Source of the DNA: an uncultured Dialister sp.
GTDB taxonomy: Bacteria > Bacillota > Negativicutes > Veillonellales > Dialisteraceae
Assembly: GCA_900541485.1 (NCBI GenBank)
Contig: UQJW01000005.1
Coordinates: 58,062-122,061, forward strand
DNA: 64,000 nucleotides
Direction of reading: 5' to 3'
This document shows positions 28,155 to 36,850 of this stretch, in pieces. A program made the position numbers and the translations under genes. Every line of letters begins with the position of its first letter. The first letter of the stretch is position 1. A model generated the notes under the pieces. It did not search any database, was not told where the DNA came from, and saw nothing but the letters and a program-made list of their open reading frames with translations.

Positions 28155-29712
28155 GGAAATCCTCCTTTTCCTCTTCCGCTTGAACGGACGGAGATGCGGG
28201 AACCTCTTTTACCGTCCCGTTTTCTTCCGCCGGTTTCTCCTCAGGTCTTCTCCGTCTTTTTCTGCGTCTCACTTTCTTATTGGCAAAGGAAATCGTACAG
28301 AGAAGAAGGGAAATCACGCCGGCAAGAAGGAAGAACGATCCGCGCTGCCCGAAAGTCAGTGCCGAATCAATCACCCGCATGACTCCCGTTCCCAAAAGAA
28401 GGAGCAGTCCCGACCATTTCATAAATGACGAGCCCCGGCGGTATCCCTTCCCTATAACCGATACGCCCAAAAATGCGGCAAAAACGGAAACAATCAGAGC
28501 AGAAACCGCACCGGTCGTTTCAAAAATCGCAACGGATACGGCAATGAGCATAATAAACGGTGTACATCCCGCCAGAATAGCAAGCGCCTCTTTTTTTACA
28601 CTCATCCGGGTGAGAAGAACGGCATCTACCGCCAAAATGAAAAGGAAGAGCAGCCATAAAACCCAACTTCCCGATACCTCTTTCCACACAACGCTCCATG
28701 AACCTTCAAGAAGTACGGCAAATACGGCTATGACGCCGAAAACTTTGAGTATATCCGATACTTTCCCCCATGAACCGAGAAGTGCTCCCGCCATCCATGT
28801 CAAGGACGCGGCAAGAGCAAAAAACATCGTCTGCCAAAGTAATCCCGAGGCCGTCCAAAAGATCAGTGCCAATACCGATACCGCCCACATCCAGAAATAG
28901 CAGACCACCGCTTTATGCCGCCGTTCTCCTAAAAGTTGCACCAAAAACGGCAGTGCCAGAATCAGTAAGAACCAAGCCGTCATCTCGGGCCAGCCCTGAT
29001 GAGGAGCAAGCCGGTATAAGGAAAGCGCGGTCAGCATGGAAATCATTCCCAATCCGCAGGAACAGGAAATATAGGTCATAACAAGCAGGAATAAGGAAGA
29101 GAGTGCGGATAAAACAAACAGGTCATCCGAAAGTTTAAAGGATTCCTGCACCAAAAAAAGAGCACCCAGATAAGAAAGTCCGTGGAAAACCGCCGCCGAT
29201 TCCCTGATAACGGCAGGAACAAGGTGATGGCTTGTACCGGAAGAAACCCATCTTGTGCGGAAAAGTCCGGGAGAATCGGAGTTCAATTCTTCTCCCAACT
29301 TTTTCATTGTCTCCCTGTTTTCCTCTCTTGCGGAAAGAGAATCGGAGGCACCGCCGTAAGCCATGGCATCGTCCGCCGTATTTCCCGTAGCAATAAAGGT
29401 TTCTTTCACAGGCGGATTTTCCACCATCTTGTCTTTCCATAAGATGACCGCCATAAAAATAAGAGAAAGAATAAACGGAGAAATCGCCATCACAAAACGC
29501 TCGTCCTGGGTAAGCCGTCCCCAATAACCTGCACAGATAAAAAGAATCCCCACGAGAAAACAAGCGGCTGCGAGAATAAAAAAGCCGGCTCCTCCGGAAT
29601 TTTTAACTTCCCCTTCATAACGGGAAAGAAGAATGTCTCCTGTCCGGGGGGTAACAATTTTTTCCGCCACCCACCGGGGCACTTCTTTTTGTAACCATTT
29701 CAAATGTGTCAT
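28147..29712 (-). CDS. DUF2157/DUF4401 polytopic membrane protein
   Basis: 521 residues from the ATG at 29712, preferred over 29742 because AAAGGA lies 8 bases upstream. A cytoplasmic N-terminal domain (MTHLKWLQKEVPRWVAEKIV then ILLSRY) is typical of DUF2157, followed by about 14 hydrophobic segments and a basic C-terminal tail (KKVRRRKRRRRPEEK). Length suggests fusion of the DUF2157 and DUF4401 halves that are separate in other genomes. Paired with the GDYXXLXY protein. Function unknown. Confidence 0.8.
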   Translation of the reverse strand: MTHLKWLQKEVPRWVAEKIVTPRTGDILLSRYEGEVKNSGGAGFFILAAACFLVGILFICAGYWGRLTQDERFVMAISPFILSLIFMAVILWKDKMVENPPVKETFIATGNTADDAMAYGGASDSLSAREENRETMKKLGEELNSDSPGLFRTRWVSSGTSHHLVPAVIRESAAVFHGLSYLGALFLVQESFKLSDDLFVLSALSSLFLLVMTYISCSCGLGMISMLTALSLYRLAPHQGWPEMTAWFLLILALPFLVQLLGERRHKAVVCYFWMWAVSVLALIFWTASGLLWQTMFFALAASLTWMAGALLGSWGKVSDILKVFGVIAVFAVLLEGSWSVVWKEVSGSWVLWLLFLFILAVDAVLLTRMSVKKEALAILAGCTPFIMLIAVSVAIFETTGAVSALIVSVFAAFLGVSVIGKGYRRGSSFMKWSGLLLLLGTGVMRVIDSALTFGQRGSFFLLAGVISLLLCTISFANKKVRRRKRRRRPEEKPAEENGTVKEVPASPSVQAEEEKEDFHE

Positions 29713-29762
29713 ATCGGATTCCTTTACTTCTGACGGAAACAAAAGTACTCCGTCTTATTCAT

Positions 29763-29792
29763 AAAAAAAGCGGTGATGACTCATTCCACCAC
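29763..29792 (-). terminator. Terminator behind the universal stress protein
   Basis: GCGGTG and CACCGC arms around 29768-29792, with seven T on the minus strand. Confidence 0.8.
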
Positions 29793-29802
29793 CGCCTCCT
29801 CT

Positions 29803-30252
29803 TTATTTCACAATAAGTACGGGACATTTCCCGCGGCTTACAATATAGCTGGAAACAGAGCCCATAAAGATTCCTTTCAGCGGTCCCAATCCGCGGCTGC
29901 CCATCACAATCAGATCACATTTTTTCTCTTCCGCCATATTGAGCAGAACAGGACCGGGTGAACCGATTTCGAAAAGCTTTTCATAAGGAATTCCCTCGGG
30001 AATGGCAGCAACTGCTTCCTTCAGGTCATTTTTGCATTGCTCTTCCAGGTCCTCGGAAAGCTTCGATGTCAGACAGCCTTCTGCAATAGAAACCTGGTCA
30101 AAATTACTCATAGCGGACACCATATTGCACACAGAGGCAATATATAATTTTGTACCGTCGCCGTTGGCCGCCAGAGCTACCGCCTGGGCCAATGCTTCTT
30201 TGGCATGGTCGGACCCGTCATAGGGAACGAGAATGTTTTTATATTTCAACAT
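29803..30252 (-). CDS. Universal stress protein
   Basis: 149 residues from the ATG at 30252 (AAAGGTGG upstream); the frame is open to 30297. The UspA fold shows the N-terminal strand KNILVPYDGSDHAKEALAQA and the ATP-binding C-terminal motif GSRGLGPLKGIFMGSVSSYI (G-2x-G-9x-G-S pattern), so it is likely the nucleotide-binding subclass. Such cytoplasmic proteins rise under starvation or stress. It is a single-gene unit. Confidence 0.92.
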   Translation of the reverse strand: MLKYKNILVPYDGSDHAKEALAQAVALAANGDGTKLYIASVCNMVSAMSNFDQVSIAEGCLTSKLSEDLEEQCKNDLKEAVAAIPEGIPYEKLFEIGSPGPVLLNMAEEKKCDLIVMGSRGLGPLKGIFMGSVSSYIVSRGKCPVLIVK

Positions 30253-30369
30253 AATAGAACCGCCACCTTTCATTTTCTCTGCAAGACTTTTTATCATTAT
30301 ATCACGAAAAAATACTTCCCGTCTTCTCTTTTTGCTTTCGGAATATAAATTTTCTTTATAAAAATCATA

Positions 30370-30398
30370 TAAAAAAAAGCATGCTTATATGCATGCTT
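30370..30398 (-). terminator. Terminator behind the beta-lactamase-fold hydrolase
   Basis: AAGCATGC (30377-30384) and GCATGCTT (30391-30398) with eight A, giving a T-run on the minus strand. Confidence 0.85.
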
Positions 30399-30405
30399 GA
30401 AGAAA

Positions 30406-31479
30406 TCAAAAAATAATTTTTGTATAGTCCGGTTTTTTATCGGGATTATGAAAAGGAATGACCCGGGCAAAATGATTTTTTGCCGACAGTTCTTTCATTT
30501 CTTTTTCCGTCGTGTGGTTCGGCCAGAGAACAAGTTCCGCCCGTCCCGACTCCAGATATGCTTTCGTTTTTCCGTAACCGTGGACGCTTCCTGTCAGAAG
30601 AATACGGCATTCCGGATGATCTTTTATAAATTTTCTGGATGATGATTTCGTAAGTTGTGCATCCGTCAGGAAATAAAGACCGCCCGGTGAAATTTCATTT
30701 GTATCCCAAAGAGAAAAGGTTTTATACGGAATTTTTGCAGCGGCGGGCGTAGCAAAGTACGCACGGTGTCCGAGCCTTTCCCATTCGTCATACAAATGCT
30801 TATCTAAATAAAAGGCGGTTCCTTTTTCCAGATGTTCATATAAATAAACCGGAAGTGAAAGTCCCCGGCCGAAACGGGGTACGGGAAACAGAACGGCCTG
30901 CCCCGTCTTCCGCAACGCTTTCACCGCAGCGGCCACCTCTTTTCTCATATCCGCTCCGCAGGTATCCGTTCCGTAGGCGGCATCAATGACCGCCACGTCG
31001 GCAGAAAGTCCGCATACCTCATCGCACATGTAAAAAGGATCGTTTTCACGATAGTCGCCTGAAAAAAATAATTTCTTTCCTTCACAGGAAATATGGTACC
31101 AGACTGCTCCCGCACAGTGCCCGGTTCTCCCCCAGCGGAAAGAGAAATCCGGCTCAAGTTCCAGTTCGGGAGCGGTAGAGTCAAGAATCATTGTGTTTTC
31201 CGGTTTGTGATGAATTTGACGGAACGCCTGGTTTGTCAAAAGCACAGGCCCGCGGAATCCTTTGTTTTCAAAATACTCTATCGCACCGGTGTGATCCCTG
31301 TGGGAATGGGTAATAAAAAGATATTCCGCCCCGGCTATTTCAGCAGGGGTGAGGTCGGGCATTCTGTCAAGTCCGTCCGTCGAAGTTCCTGCGTCCACAA
31401 TAAAAGCGTGGCGCTCTCCTTCGACAAAAAAGCAACTGCGTCCGAAATCGCCGCAGCCGCCTGCAATTGTTATCTGCAT
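30406..31479 (-). CDS. Metallo-beta-lactamase-fold hydrolase
   Basis: 357 residues. The metal motif HSHRDH (H58, H60, D62, H63), GHCAGAVWY, FSGDY and a later histidine (PFHNP) give the two-metal site. The order and length resemble the RNase J/CPSF-like subgroup with an inserted domain, but the KH-containing C-terminal parts of true RNase J are absent. A cytoplasmic nuclease or phosphodiesterase is the best guess. It may be the last gene of the queC operon, about 100 bp after the preceding small gene. Confidence 0.78.
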   Translation of the reverse strand: MQITIAGGCGDFGRSCFFVEGERHAFIVDAGTSTDGLDRMPDLTPAEIAGAEYLFITHSHRDHTGAIEYFENKGFRGPVLLTNQAFRQIHHKPENTMILDSTAPELELEPDFSFRWGRTGHCAGAVWYHISCEGKKLFFSGDYRENDPFYMCDEVCGLSADVAVIDAAYGTDTCGADMRKEVAAAVKALRKTGQAVLFPVPRFGRGLSLPVYLYEHLEKGTAFYLDKHLYDEWERLGHRAYFATPAAAKIPYKTFSLWDTNEISPGGLYFLTDAQLTKSSSRKFIKDHPECRILLTGSVHGYGKTKAYLESGRAELVLWPNHTTEKEMKELSAKNHFARVIPFHNPDKKPDYTKIIF

Positions 31480-31579
31480 ATTACATCTCCATTGATGTTT
31501 TGTTCAGTTAAGCACCACGCTCGTGGTTATTCTCAATATATCACATGTAAGAAAAAGTCGCAAAATCCTGCCTGCTTTT

Positions 31580-31846
31580 TTAATTCCACGTCCCCGGTAA
31601 ATTACCGTCCCTGCTTTTTTCTTTTTCATATTCTTCTGCCAAAGCCTGCAGGAACGCACCGACTTCACCGATATGCTCCTCGGAAATCCCATAGACTCCG
31701 CAAACGGCGGCGGTCATCATGGAATTCACAGATTCCGGTTCCACATCTGTCTTCACTTCCAGCTCTACGGTGCCCCCTTTTTCACGGGCAACGATGATAA
31801 TCTTTTTTTCTTCTGCCAGTTCTTCTTTTTTGATATTGTATTCCAT
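31580..31846 (-). CDS. Small conserved-looking hypothetical protein
   Basis: 88 residues: MEYNIKKEELAEEKKIIIVA, then a beta-hairpin part (GGTVELEVKTDVEP), a helix with MMTAAVCGVYGISEEH and a charged C-terminal helix. GGAAGGGAAAT precedes the ATG. No signal or membrane segment. It lies 32 bp after the esterase-like gene and probably belongs to the same transcript. Function unknown. Confidence 0.6.
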   Translation of the reverse strand: MEYNIKKEELAEEKKIIIVAREKGGTVELEVKTDVEPESVNSMMTAAVCGVYGISEEHIGEVGAFLQALAEEYEKEKSRDGNLPGTWN

Positions 31847-31877
31847 GATATTTCCCTTCCTCCTGTTTTCCCTGACG

Positions 31878-32810
31878 TTACCGGTTTTTTATATGTACGT
31901 GATTCCAACCGCTGTTTGCAAGAATTTCCGGTTCTTTTCCCGTAAATGCCCGGGCAGCATACCTGTCATCTTTCAATTGCCAACGGAACCAGGCCGTTAC
32001 ATAGGCATCACTTTCCGCCTGTATATCCGAATGAGTGGTAAATCCTCTTCGTCCCATGACCACAAAAGTCTTTGCCCCTTCAAAGAGACTCTCCATATCC
32101 GAAAGCGGAGTAATCAGATTCCTGTCTATCGGTCCGTCTCCTGCTACCATAAACCACGGTATGGATATCTCTCCCGGATTGAAATCCCATTTCTCCATGT
32201 CCAGTTTTTCCATCAGGGACGTCGTTACTCCCGAAATGGTCACTACGGTTTTAAACCGTCCCATCATATCTCTTTTCAAAAGAGCATTCACGGCACCGTT
32301 AGCCCCTTGGGAGTGTCCGCCGATTCCCATATTTTTAAAGTCAATCTTTTTATAAAATACACTTTGTTTGTCCCGGGCCAGATTTTCCATGATTTCCAGT
32401 CCCCATTGTGCAGAATAGCCGGCTCTGGTTTGAGTGTCCGTATTTCCGAGAACAATAAATCCCCATGAAGCAAGATGCTCATACAGCGGCTCGTCCGTAT
32501 CACAGGTCACGCCTGTCCCGTTCATAAGAATCACAAGCGGCCATTCCTGTCCCGACTGTTCCAGTTTATCGGGGTACCAGGCGAAATAAGTAAACTTTCC
32601 GTAAGCCGGATTGTTTTCAGAAACCTTGACCTTTACGGGTTTATACATACCGTGAGGACGGTATCGCTCCTCCACCATACCCGCATCTTCAGCTGTCAGA
32701 TAATAATCATAAGGAATCGGAACGGCAGCATTTGCCACGCCTACCCCCAGGAAACACAGGAACATAATCTGTAAAATGATTTTTAATGTCTTCATACCGT
32801 AATCCGTCAT
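31878..32810 (-). CDS. Exported alpha/beta hydrolase
   Basis: 310 residues from the ATG at 32810, chosen because AAGGGA lies upstream and a signal peptide (about 6-28, ending VANA) then opens the protein. The nucleophile elbow is GHSQG (about 165-169), GTGVTCDTDEPLYEHLASWG gives the oxyanion region, and acid and histidine are probably in the MVAGDGPID and FTTHSD segments. The fold resembles chlorophyllase/cutinase-like esterases. It is cleaved into the periplasm or exported. Placement behind folE in the preQ0 operon is probably positional rather than functional. Confidence 0.8.
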   Translation of the reverse strand: MTDYGMKTLKIILQIMFLCFLGVGVANAAVPIPYDYYLTAEDAGMVEERYRPHGMYKPVKVKVSENNPAYGKFTYFAWYPDKLEQSGQEWPLVILMNGTGVTCDTDEPLYEHLASWGFIVLGNTDTQTRAGYSAQWGLEIMENLARDKQSVFYKKIDFKNMGIGGHSQGANGAVNALLKRDMMGRFKTVVTISGVTTSLMEKLDMEKWDFNPGEISIPWFMVAGDGPIDRNLITPLSDMESLFEGAKTFVVMGRRGFTTHSDIQAESDAYVTAWFRWQLKDDRYAARAFTGKEPEILANSGWNHVHIKNR

Positions 32811-32845
32811 TTCTTTTTCCCTTACAATAAAAATAAATGATTCCC

Positions 32846-33409
32846 TCATCGCAGCATGGATAAAAATTCATTCCGCAGAGAAGATTCTTTTTCAAACCGT
32901 CCGCCGCAGGCTATCGTTTTTGTCAGCGCCCCCGGCTTTTTGATGCCTCTGGCGGTCATGCAGGAATGCTCGCCTTCCAGAAGAACAATGACATCGGGTG
33001 ATCCCGTAATTTCTATCATGATATCACGGATATCTTTTCCGATTCTTTCCTGAATCTGCAGGCGTTTCGATACGGCGTCGGCAATGCGTGCCACCTTGGA
33101 AAGGCCGATTACCCGTCCGCGGGGAATATACCCGACAGCGGCATGCATATTGTACATCAAAGCGATATGGTGCTCGCAGTGGGAAAAAATAGAAATATCT
33201 TTCACGACCACCATATCACTTTCAGGAGATTCAAAGGTTTTATTAAACTCCCTGGCAATCTCTTTATTAGTCACCGCCGCATAAGCAAGCTGCTCTGCCA
33301 TCATTTCCGCAAACCGTTTCGGTGTTTCCCGGAGCCCCTCCCTTGCGGGATTTTCTCCGACCGCCTCTATAATCAGACGGGCCGCCTCTTCCAATTTTTT
33401 TATATCCAT
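32846..33409 (-). CDS. folE: GTP cyclohydrolase I
   Basis: 187 residues. It turns GTP into dihydroneopterin triphosphate, the first step to both folate and preQ0. The zinc ligands are C78, H81 and C150 (FSHCEHH and EGEHSCMTARG), and the conserved GYIPRGRVIGLSKVARI and QERIGKDI segments are intact. It is the fourth gene of queC-queD-queE-folE, one base after queE, so here it is likely dedicated to queuosine precursor supply. Confidence 0.97.
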   Translation of the reverse strand: MDIKKLEEAARLIIEAVGENPAREGLRETPKRFAEMMAEQLAYAAVTNKEIAREFNKTFESPESDMVVVKDISIFSHCEHHIALMYNMHAAVGYIPRGRVIGLSKVARIADAVSKRLQIQERIGKDIRDIMIEITGSPDVIVLLEGEHSCMTARGIKKPGALTKTIACGGRFEKESSLRNEFLSMLR

Positions 33410-33410
33410 A

Positions 33411-34070
33411 TCAAACGCCTCTCTTATCGGGACTCCAAATAATCTTATGCAGCTGCACCTGAACGACCACGTCGGACAGCTGGTTTGCTCTCACATATTC
33501 CACCAATTCCCGGGGAGCGATTTTTCCCCAGACGGGGCTTACATAAAATGCCGGTTTTTCTCCGGAAAATTCACGGGTAACCACTCGTTTCATATCTTCC
33601 AAATCTTCCGCGGAACCGACCACAAATTTCAACACATCTTCTCTTCCCAGTTCCTTGAAATTGGCGGTTCTCATGAATTTCTTCATGCCGCTTCCCGTGC
33701 ATTTATAGTCCATTGTATAAAACAAATGCTCCGGACGGCGCTCCAGCAGCGGTACGGCACCGTTCGTTTCTATATTGATTTCATAGCCTTCCCGGGAAAG
33801 AATGTCGCAAAGGCTTTGCAGTGGTTGGAGAAGCGGTTCTCCTCCGGTGACGGTGATTCTTTTCCACGGGTAAGCATGTATCCGCCCGAGAATTTCTTCT
33901 TCCGTAAGAAATTCCTCTGCCTGTGACGCTTTCAGGGCATACGCAGTATCACAGTAGGTGCAACGGATATTGCAGCCAGCAAAACGGACAAAAGTCACCA
34001 TTTTCCCTGTTCGTTTTCCCTCGCCGTCAATGCTGTCAAATATTTCCGACAGAGGAAACTTATTTTTCAT
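33411..34070 (-). CDS. queE: 7-carboxy-7-deazaguanine synthase
   Basis: 219 residues from the ATG at 34070, which overlaps the queD end by 11 bp. It is a radical-SAM enzyme that contracts the ring of 6-carboxytetrahydropterin. The cluster motif is C33, C37 and C40 (AGCNIRCTYCDT), and the substrate end FDSIDGEGKRTG and the TGGEPLLQ segment are typical. The frame is open upstream to 34133, but that part only covers queD. Works with QueD (before) and QueC (after). Confidence 0.95.
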   Translation of the reverse strand: MKNKFPLSEIFDSIDGEGKRTGKMVTFVRFAGCNIRCTYCDTAYALKASQAEEFLTEEEILGRIHAYPWKRITVTGGEPLLQPLQSLCDILSREGYEINIETNGAVPLLERRPEHLFYTMDYKCTGSGMKKFMRTANFKELGREDVLKFVVGSAEDLEDMKRVVTREFSGEKPAFYVSPVWGKIAPRELVEYVRANQLSDVVVQVQLHKIIWSPDKRGV

Positions 34071-34392
34071 AAGTCGCCACATTCCCTTCCGTTTCCTGCA
34101 CCGACACACAGATACAGTGGGGAATATGGTCACAAATCCATTTCGCCATATTTTCCGCCGTGGGATTGAGATCCTTTAATACATCATTCACACAGGCATG
34201 GTCAAAGCGGTTCACCACTTCTTTAATTTTTGTAAAATCAACGACCATTCCGTTTTTATCAAGGCTCTCACTTTGCACCGTAACCGTTATGATCCAGTTG
34301 TGGCCATGGAGACTCCTGCACTTGCTTTCATAATCAAGCGTCAAAAAATGAGCACCGCTCACTTCCATTCGTTTTGTAACTGTATACATCAT
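34060..34392 (-). CDS. queD: 6-carboxytetrahydropterin synthase
   Basis: 110 residues. It converts dihydroneopterin triphosphate to 6-carboxytetrahydropterin. Zinc ligands H15, H29 and H31 (SGAHFL, LHGHNW) and the catalytic C25 are present, and the second active-site segment is NRFDHACVND. AGGAG precedes the tandem ATGs, so the first or second Met may be used. Second gene of the operon. Confidence 0.95.
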   Translation of the reverse strand: MMYTVTKRMEVSGAHFLTLDYESKCRSLHGHNWIITVTVQSESLDKNGMVVDFTKIKEVVNRFDHACVNDVLKDLNPTAENMAKWICDHIPHCICVSVQETEGNVATYEK

Positions 34393-34430
34393 GACTCCTT
34401 TATTTCATAAATTGATTTCTTCATTTTCCG

Positions 34431-35123
34431 TTATTTAAGGGCCGGATCTTTGACTCCGTTCATTTCAAATGCTTTCCTTCTGTCTATGCAGGTGGCACAA
34501 GTCCCACAGGGCACCTCGCCCCCTTCATAGCAGCTCCAGGTCAGTTCATACGGTGTCCCCAGTTCCAATCCTCTTTTCACCACACCCGCTTTATTTTCCG
34601 TTGCAAAAGGAAATACGAGACGGACTTTTCCGTAAGTTCCTATCGAAACCGCATCTCCCATCGCCTTCAAAAAAGGTTCCGAGCAGTCTGCATAGGCATC
34701 GCCTGCCGCATCGTCCGCATGAGCACCGATGTAAATATCTGCCTCTTCATTTTCATAGAGTCCTGCCGCAAGACTTGCCGCGACAGAAAGCATCAATCCG
34801 TTCCTGAACGGAACGTAGGTGGAAACTTTCCCTCCGCCGTTTTTTCTAATTTGCTCCGCATAGGCGGTATGCTCGATGTTCCGGTCCGAACCGGCCAGTA
34901 AAGCACAGTCCGAATACTGCATAATTTGCGATAAATCAAATTCGTAATGGCTGACGCGGTAGTAGTCCGCCACTTTTCTTGCCGCTTCCAGTTCCTTCGC
35001 ATGCTTTTGTCCATAAAAAATAGAAGCAGTGCTTACATTTTCTGCTCCCAGTTCATGGACAGCTACGGAGAGACAGGTCGTCGAATCTACACCGCCGCTG
35101 GATAATATAATGGCTTTTCTCAT
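34431..35123 (-). CDS. queC: 7-cyano-7-deazaguanine (preQ0) synthase
   Basis: 230 residues from the ATG at 35123, set by AGGAGGAAGTT upstream; an open frame to 35165 would overlap the riboswitch. It makes preQ0 from 7-carboxy-7-deazaguanine, ammonia and ATP. The PP-loop is SGGVDS (9-14), and the zinc knuckle is C198, C206, C209 and C212 (CYEGGEVPCGTCATC). First gene of queC-queD-queE-folE. queF is not in the window. Confidence 0.96.
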   Translation of the reverse strand: MRKAIILSSGGVDSTTCLSVAVHELGAENVSTASIFYGQKHAKELEAARKVADYYRVSHYEFDLSQIMQYSDCALLAGSDRNIEHTAYAEQIRKNGGGKVSTYVPFRNGLMLSVAASLAAGLYENEEADIYIGAHADDAAGDAYADCSEPFLKAMGDAVSIGTYGKVRLVFPFATENKAGVVKRGLELGTPYELTWSCYEGGEVPCGTCATCIDRRKAFEMNGVKDPALK

Positions 35124-35129
35124 AACTTC

Positions 35130-35172
35130 CTCCTGTTTTTTATAGTTGGTTCGCAGAATGGACAACTCTGTA
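35130..35172 (-). promoter_or_regulatory. preQ1-I-like riboswitch before queC
   Basis: In the transcript AGUUG (35167-35163) pairs with CAACU (35148-35144). A loop carrying CUG can pair with CAG that follows the A-rich segment AUAAAAAA, giving the H-type pseudoknot of preQ1-I aptamers. The CAGGAGG that closes the pseudoknot is the queC ribosome site, so ligand binding would block translation. Found by hand; no covariance search was run. Confidence 0.7.
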
Positions 35173-35276
35173 TGTGAATAGATTATTAACAGTATAGCAT
35201 AAAGAAATATTTCAATAAAGTTTTTATTTTGAAAACTTTCTGATACTATAATAAATAAAACAAAGAAGGAGTGCTT

Positions 35277-35579
35277 ATGAAAAATATAGATGCCGATGAA
35301 TTTATTGATGCCCTGACGACAGGTGATGCCTCAGTCCGTCACAAAGCCTATGTATACCACTTTTCCGGTCTCGTTTACCATCCCGGAAGAAAAACCTACC
35401 GGGTAAGCATAGAAAAATACAAGTGGACAAAAGAACCTTTTTCGGAATTTATGGAACTCGTCTATTCTTATGAATCTGACGATGCGGAAGACTGCCTGAA
35501 TCATTTGACGGAAGACATTCTCTGGGACGGGAAATCTTTTTACGAACTGGAAAAAGTACTCACTCCGGCAGACTGGTAA
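35277..35579 (+). CDS. Small hypothetical protein
   Basis: 100 residues from the ATG at 35277, with AAGAAGGAG six bases upstream (the earlier GTG at 35271 is too close to it). Acidic and soluble, with a tyrosine/tryptophan-rich centre (YRVSIEKYKWTKEPFSEFME) and a C-terminal helix. It looks like a small uncharacterised cytoplasmic protein. It is divergent from queC and is followed by the promoter of the metQ unit. I do not recognise a family. Confidence 0.65.
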   Translation: MKNIDADEFIDALTTGDASVRHKAYVYHFSGLVYHPGRKTYRVSIEKYKWTKEPFSEFMELVYSYESDDAEDCLNHLTEDILWDGKSFYELEKVLTPADW

Positions 35580-35652
35580 ATGCAATTTTTGACATCTTAT
35601 TTCCCGGCAAAGTAAGGAAATTTCTCTCGCAACTCTTGTTTTATTTTTCCGC

Positions 35653-35682
35653 TTGACATTCTTTTACCCATCATGGTATAGT
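35653..35682 (+). promoter_or_regulatory. Promoter of the metQ leader
   Basis: TTGACA (35653-35658), an 18-bp spacer and TATAGT (35677-35682), just upstream of the T-box. Confidence 0.75.
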
Positions 35683-35683
35683 A

Positions 35684-35951
35684 ACCATAACTTCATAACG
35701 GCAATGAGAAGAAGAGTAGGTAGAAAGAATGGCAAAGAGAGCTCCCGTATGGTGAAAGGGAGAGCAGGATATTTTACCGAACATGGTCTTTGAGCCTGAT
35801 ATGCCGAATCATTAAGCAGTCCGGGAGCTCCCGTTACAGAGCAGGGGTATCAAGGCAATGCCTGCGTACCTTGTGAGGTTTATACAGCGATGTATAAACG
35901 AATATGGGTGGTAACACGATCTTTCGTCCCTTAAGGGCGGAAGATTTTTTT
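35684..35951 (+). promoter_or_regulatory. T-box riboswitch, methionine specific
   Basis: The T-box sequence GGGTGGTAACACG (about 35906-35918) is followed by a terminator (ATCTTTCGTCCC with GGGCGGAAGAT, then seven T). In stem I, AGUA with GGUA (5' side) faces UACC with GAAC and then AUG (35783-35785), the standard loop E plus specifier layout, so it reads methionine. The bulge UGGU matches the ACCA end expected of tRNA-Met. Uncharged tRNA-Met should allow metQ transcription. Confidence 0.85.
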
Positions 35952-35970
35952 ATTTTAAGGAGGAATTTCT

Positions 35971-36804
35971 ATGAAACTGAAAAAAACAATTATTGCTTCC
36001 CTGACCGCACTGGCTGTCACGGGAATCCTGGCAGGTTGCGGAAGCACAGACAAAAAGTCTGCACCGGCGGCAGGAGATGCCGGTAAAACAGCGACCATCA
36101 GAGTCGGCGTTTCCCCCGTTCCCCATGCGGAAATTTTAAACGCCGTTAAAGACCAACTGGCAAAAGACGGAGTGAATGTGGAAATTGTGGAATTTACCGA
36201 CTACGTACAGCCCAATCTGGCACTGAATGACAAACATCTGGATGCCAACTATTTCCAGCATAAACCGTATCTTGATGAATTTGCCAGCTCCAGAGGACTG
36301 AAGATTGTCTCTGCCGGTGCCGTTCATCTGGAACCGATGTCCATATTCTCTTCGAAAATCAAAGACCTCAAGGCACTCCCCGATCATGCCCGTGTCGCTA
36401 TTCCTAATGACCCGACAAACGGAGGCCGTGCTCTTCTTGTTCTTCAGTCGGCAGGACTCATCAAACTCCGTGACGGCGCGCCTATTACTGCGACTCCGCA
36501 GGATATCGTTTCCAACCCTAAAGACCTGCAGTTCTCCGAACTTGAAGCACCGCAGCTCCCCCGTTCCTTAGAAGATACGGATATTGCGGTCATCAATATC
36601 AACTTTGCCCTCGAAGCAAACCTGCATCCGAAAGATGCTCTCTTTATCGAAAGCTCCGATTCCCCTTATGCGAATATTATCGCTGTCCGTGAAGGAGATG
36701 AAAAACGTCCGGAAATCCAGAAACTGATGAAAGCTCTGACCAGTCAGGCATGCAAAGACTTCATTGACAAGAAATATAACGGCGCTATCAAAGCTGCATT
36801 CTAA
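35971..36804 (+). CDS. metQ: Methionine-binding lipoprotein (MetQ/NlpA family)
   Basis: 277 residues. Lipoprotein signal with LAGC (Cys 23), then the NlpA fold: IRVGVSPVPHAEILNAVKDQ, the ligand segment FTDYVQPNLALNDKHLDANYFQHKPYLDEF, and IPNDPTNGGRALLVLQSAG. It delivers methionine to the MetNI transporter. Only this gene lies between the T-box and a terminator; metN and metI are absent here and must be elsewhere if the system works. Regulation by a Met T-box supports the assignment. Confidence 0.92.
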   Translation: MKLKKTIIASLTALAVTGILAGCGSTDKKSAPAAGDAGKTATIRVGVSPVPHAEILNAVKDQLAKDGVNVEIVEFTDYVQPNLALNDKHLDANYFQHKPYLDEFASSRGLKIVSAGAVHLEPMSIFSSKIKDLKALPDHARVAIPNDPTNGGRALLVLQSAGLIKLRDGAPITATPQDIVSNPKDLQFSELEAPQLPRSLEDTDIAVININFALEANLHPKDALFIESSDSPYANIIAVREGDEKRPEIQKLMKALTSQACKDFIDKKYNGAIKAAF

Positions 36805-36807
36805 GTA

Positions 36808-36843
36808 TAAAAAAGCACTATACCGTATGTATAGTGCTTTTTG
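36808..36843. terminator. Bidirectional terminator between metQ and the esterase gene
   Basis: AAAAGCACTATA (36811-36822) pairs perfectly with TATAGTGCTTTT (36830-36841). It serves both converging genes. Confidence 0.9.
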
Positions 36844-36850
36844 ATTGCAT

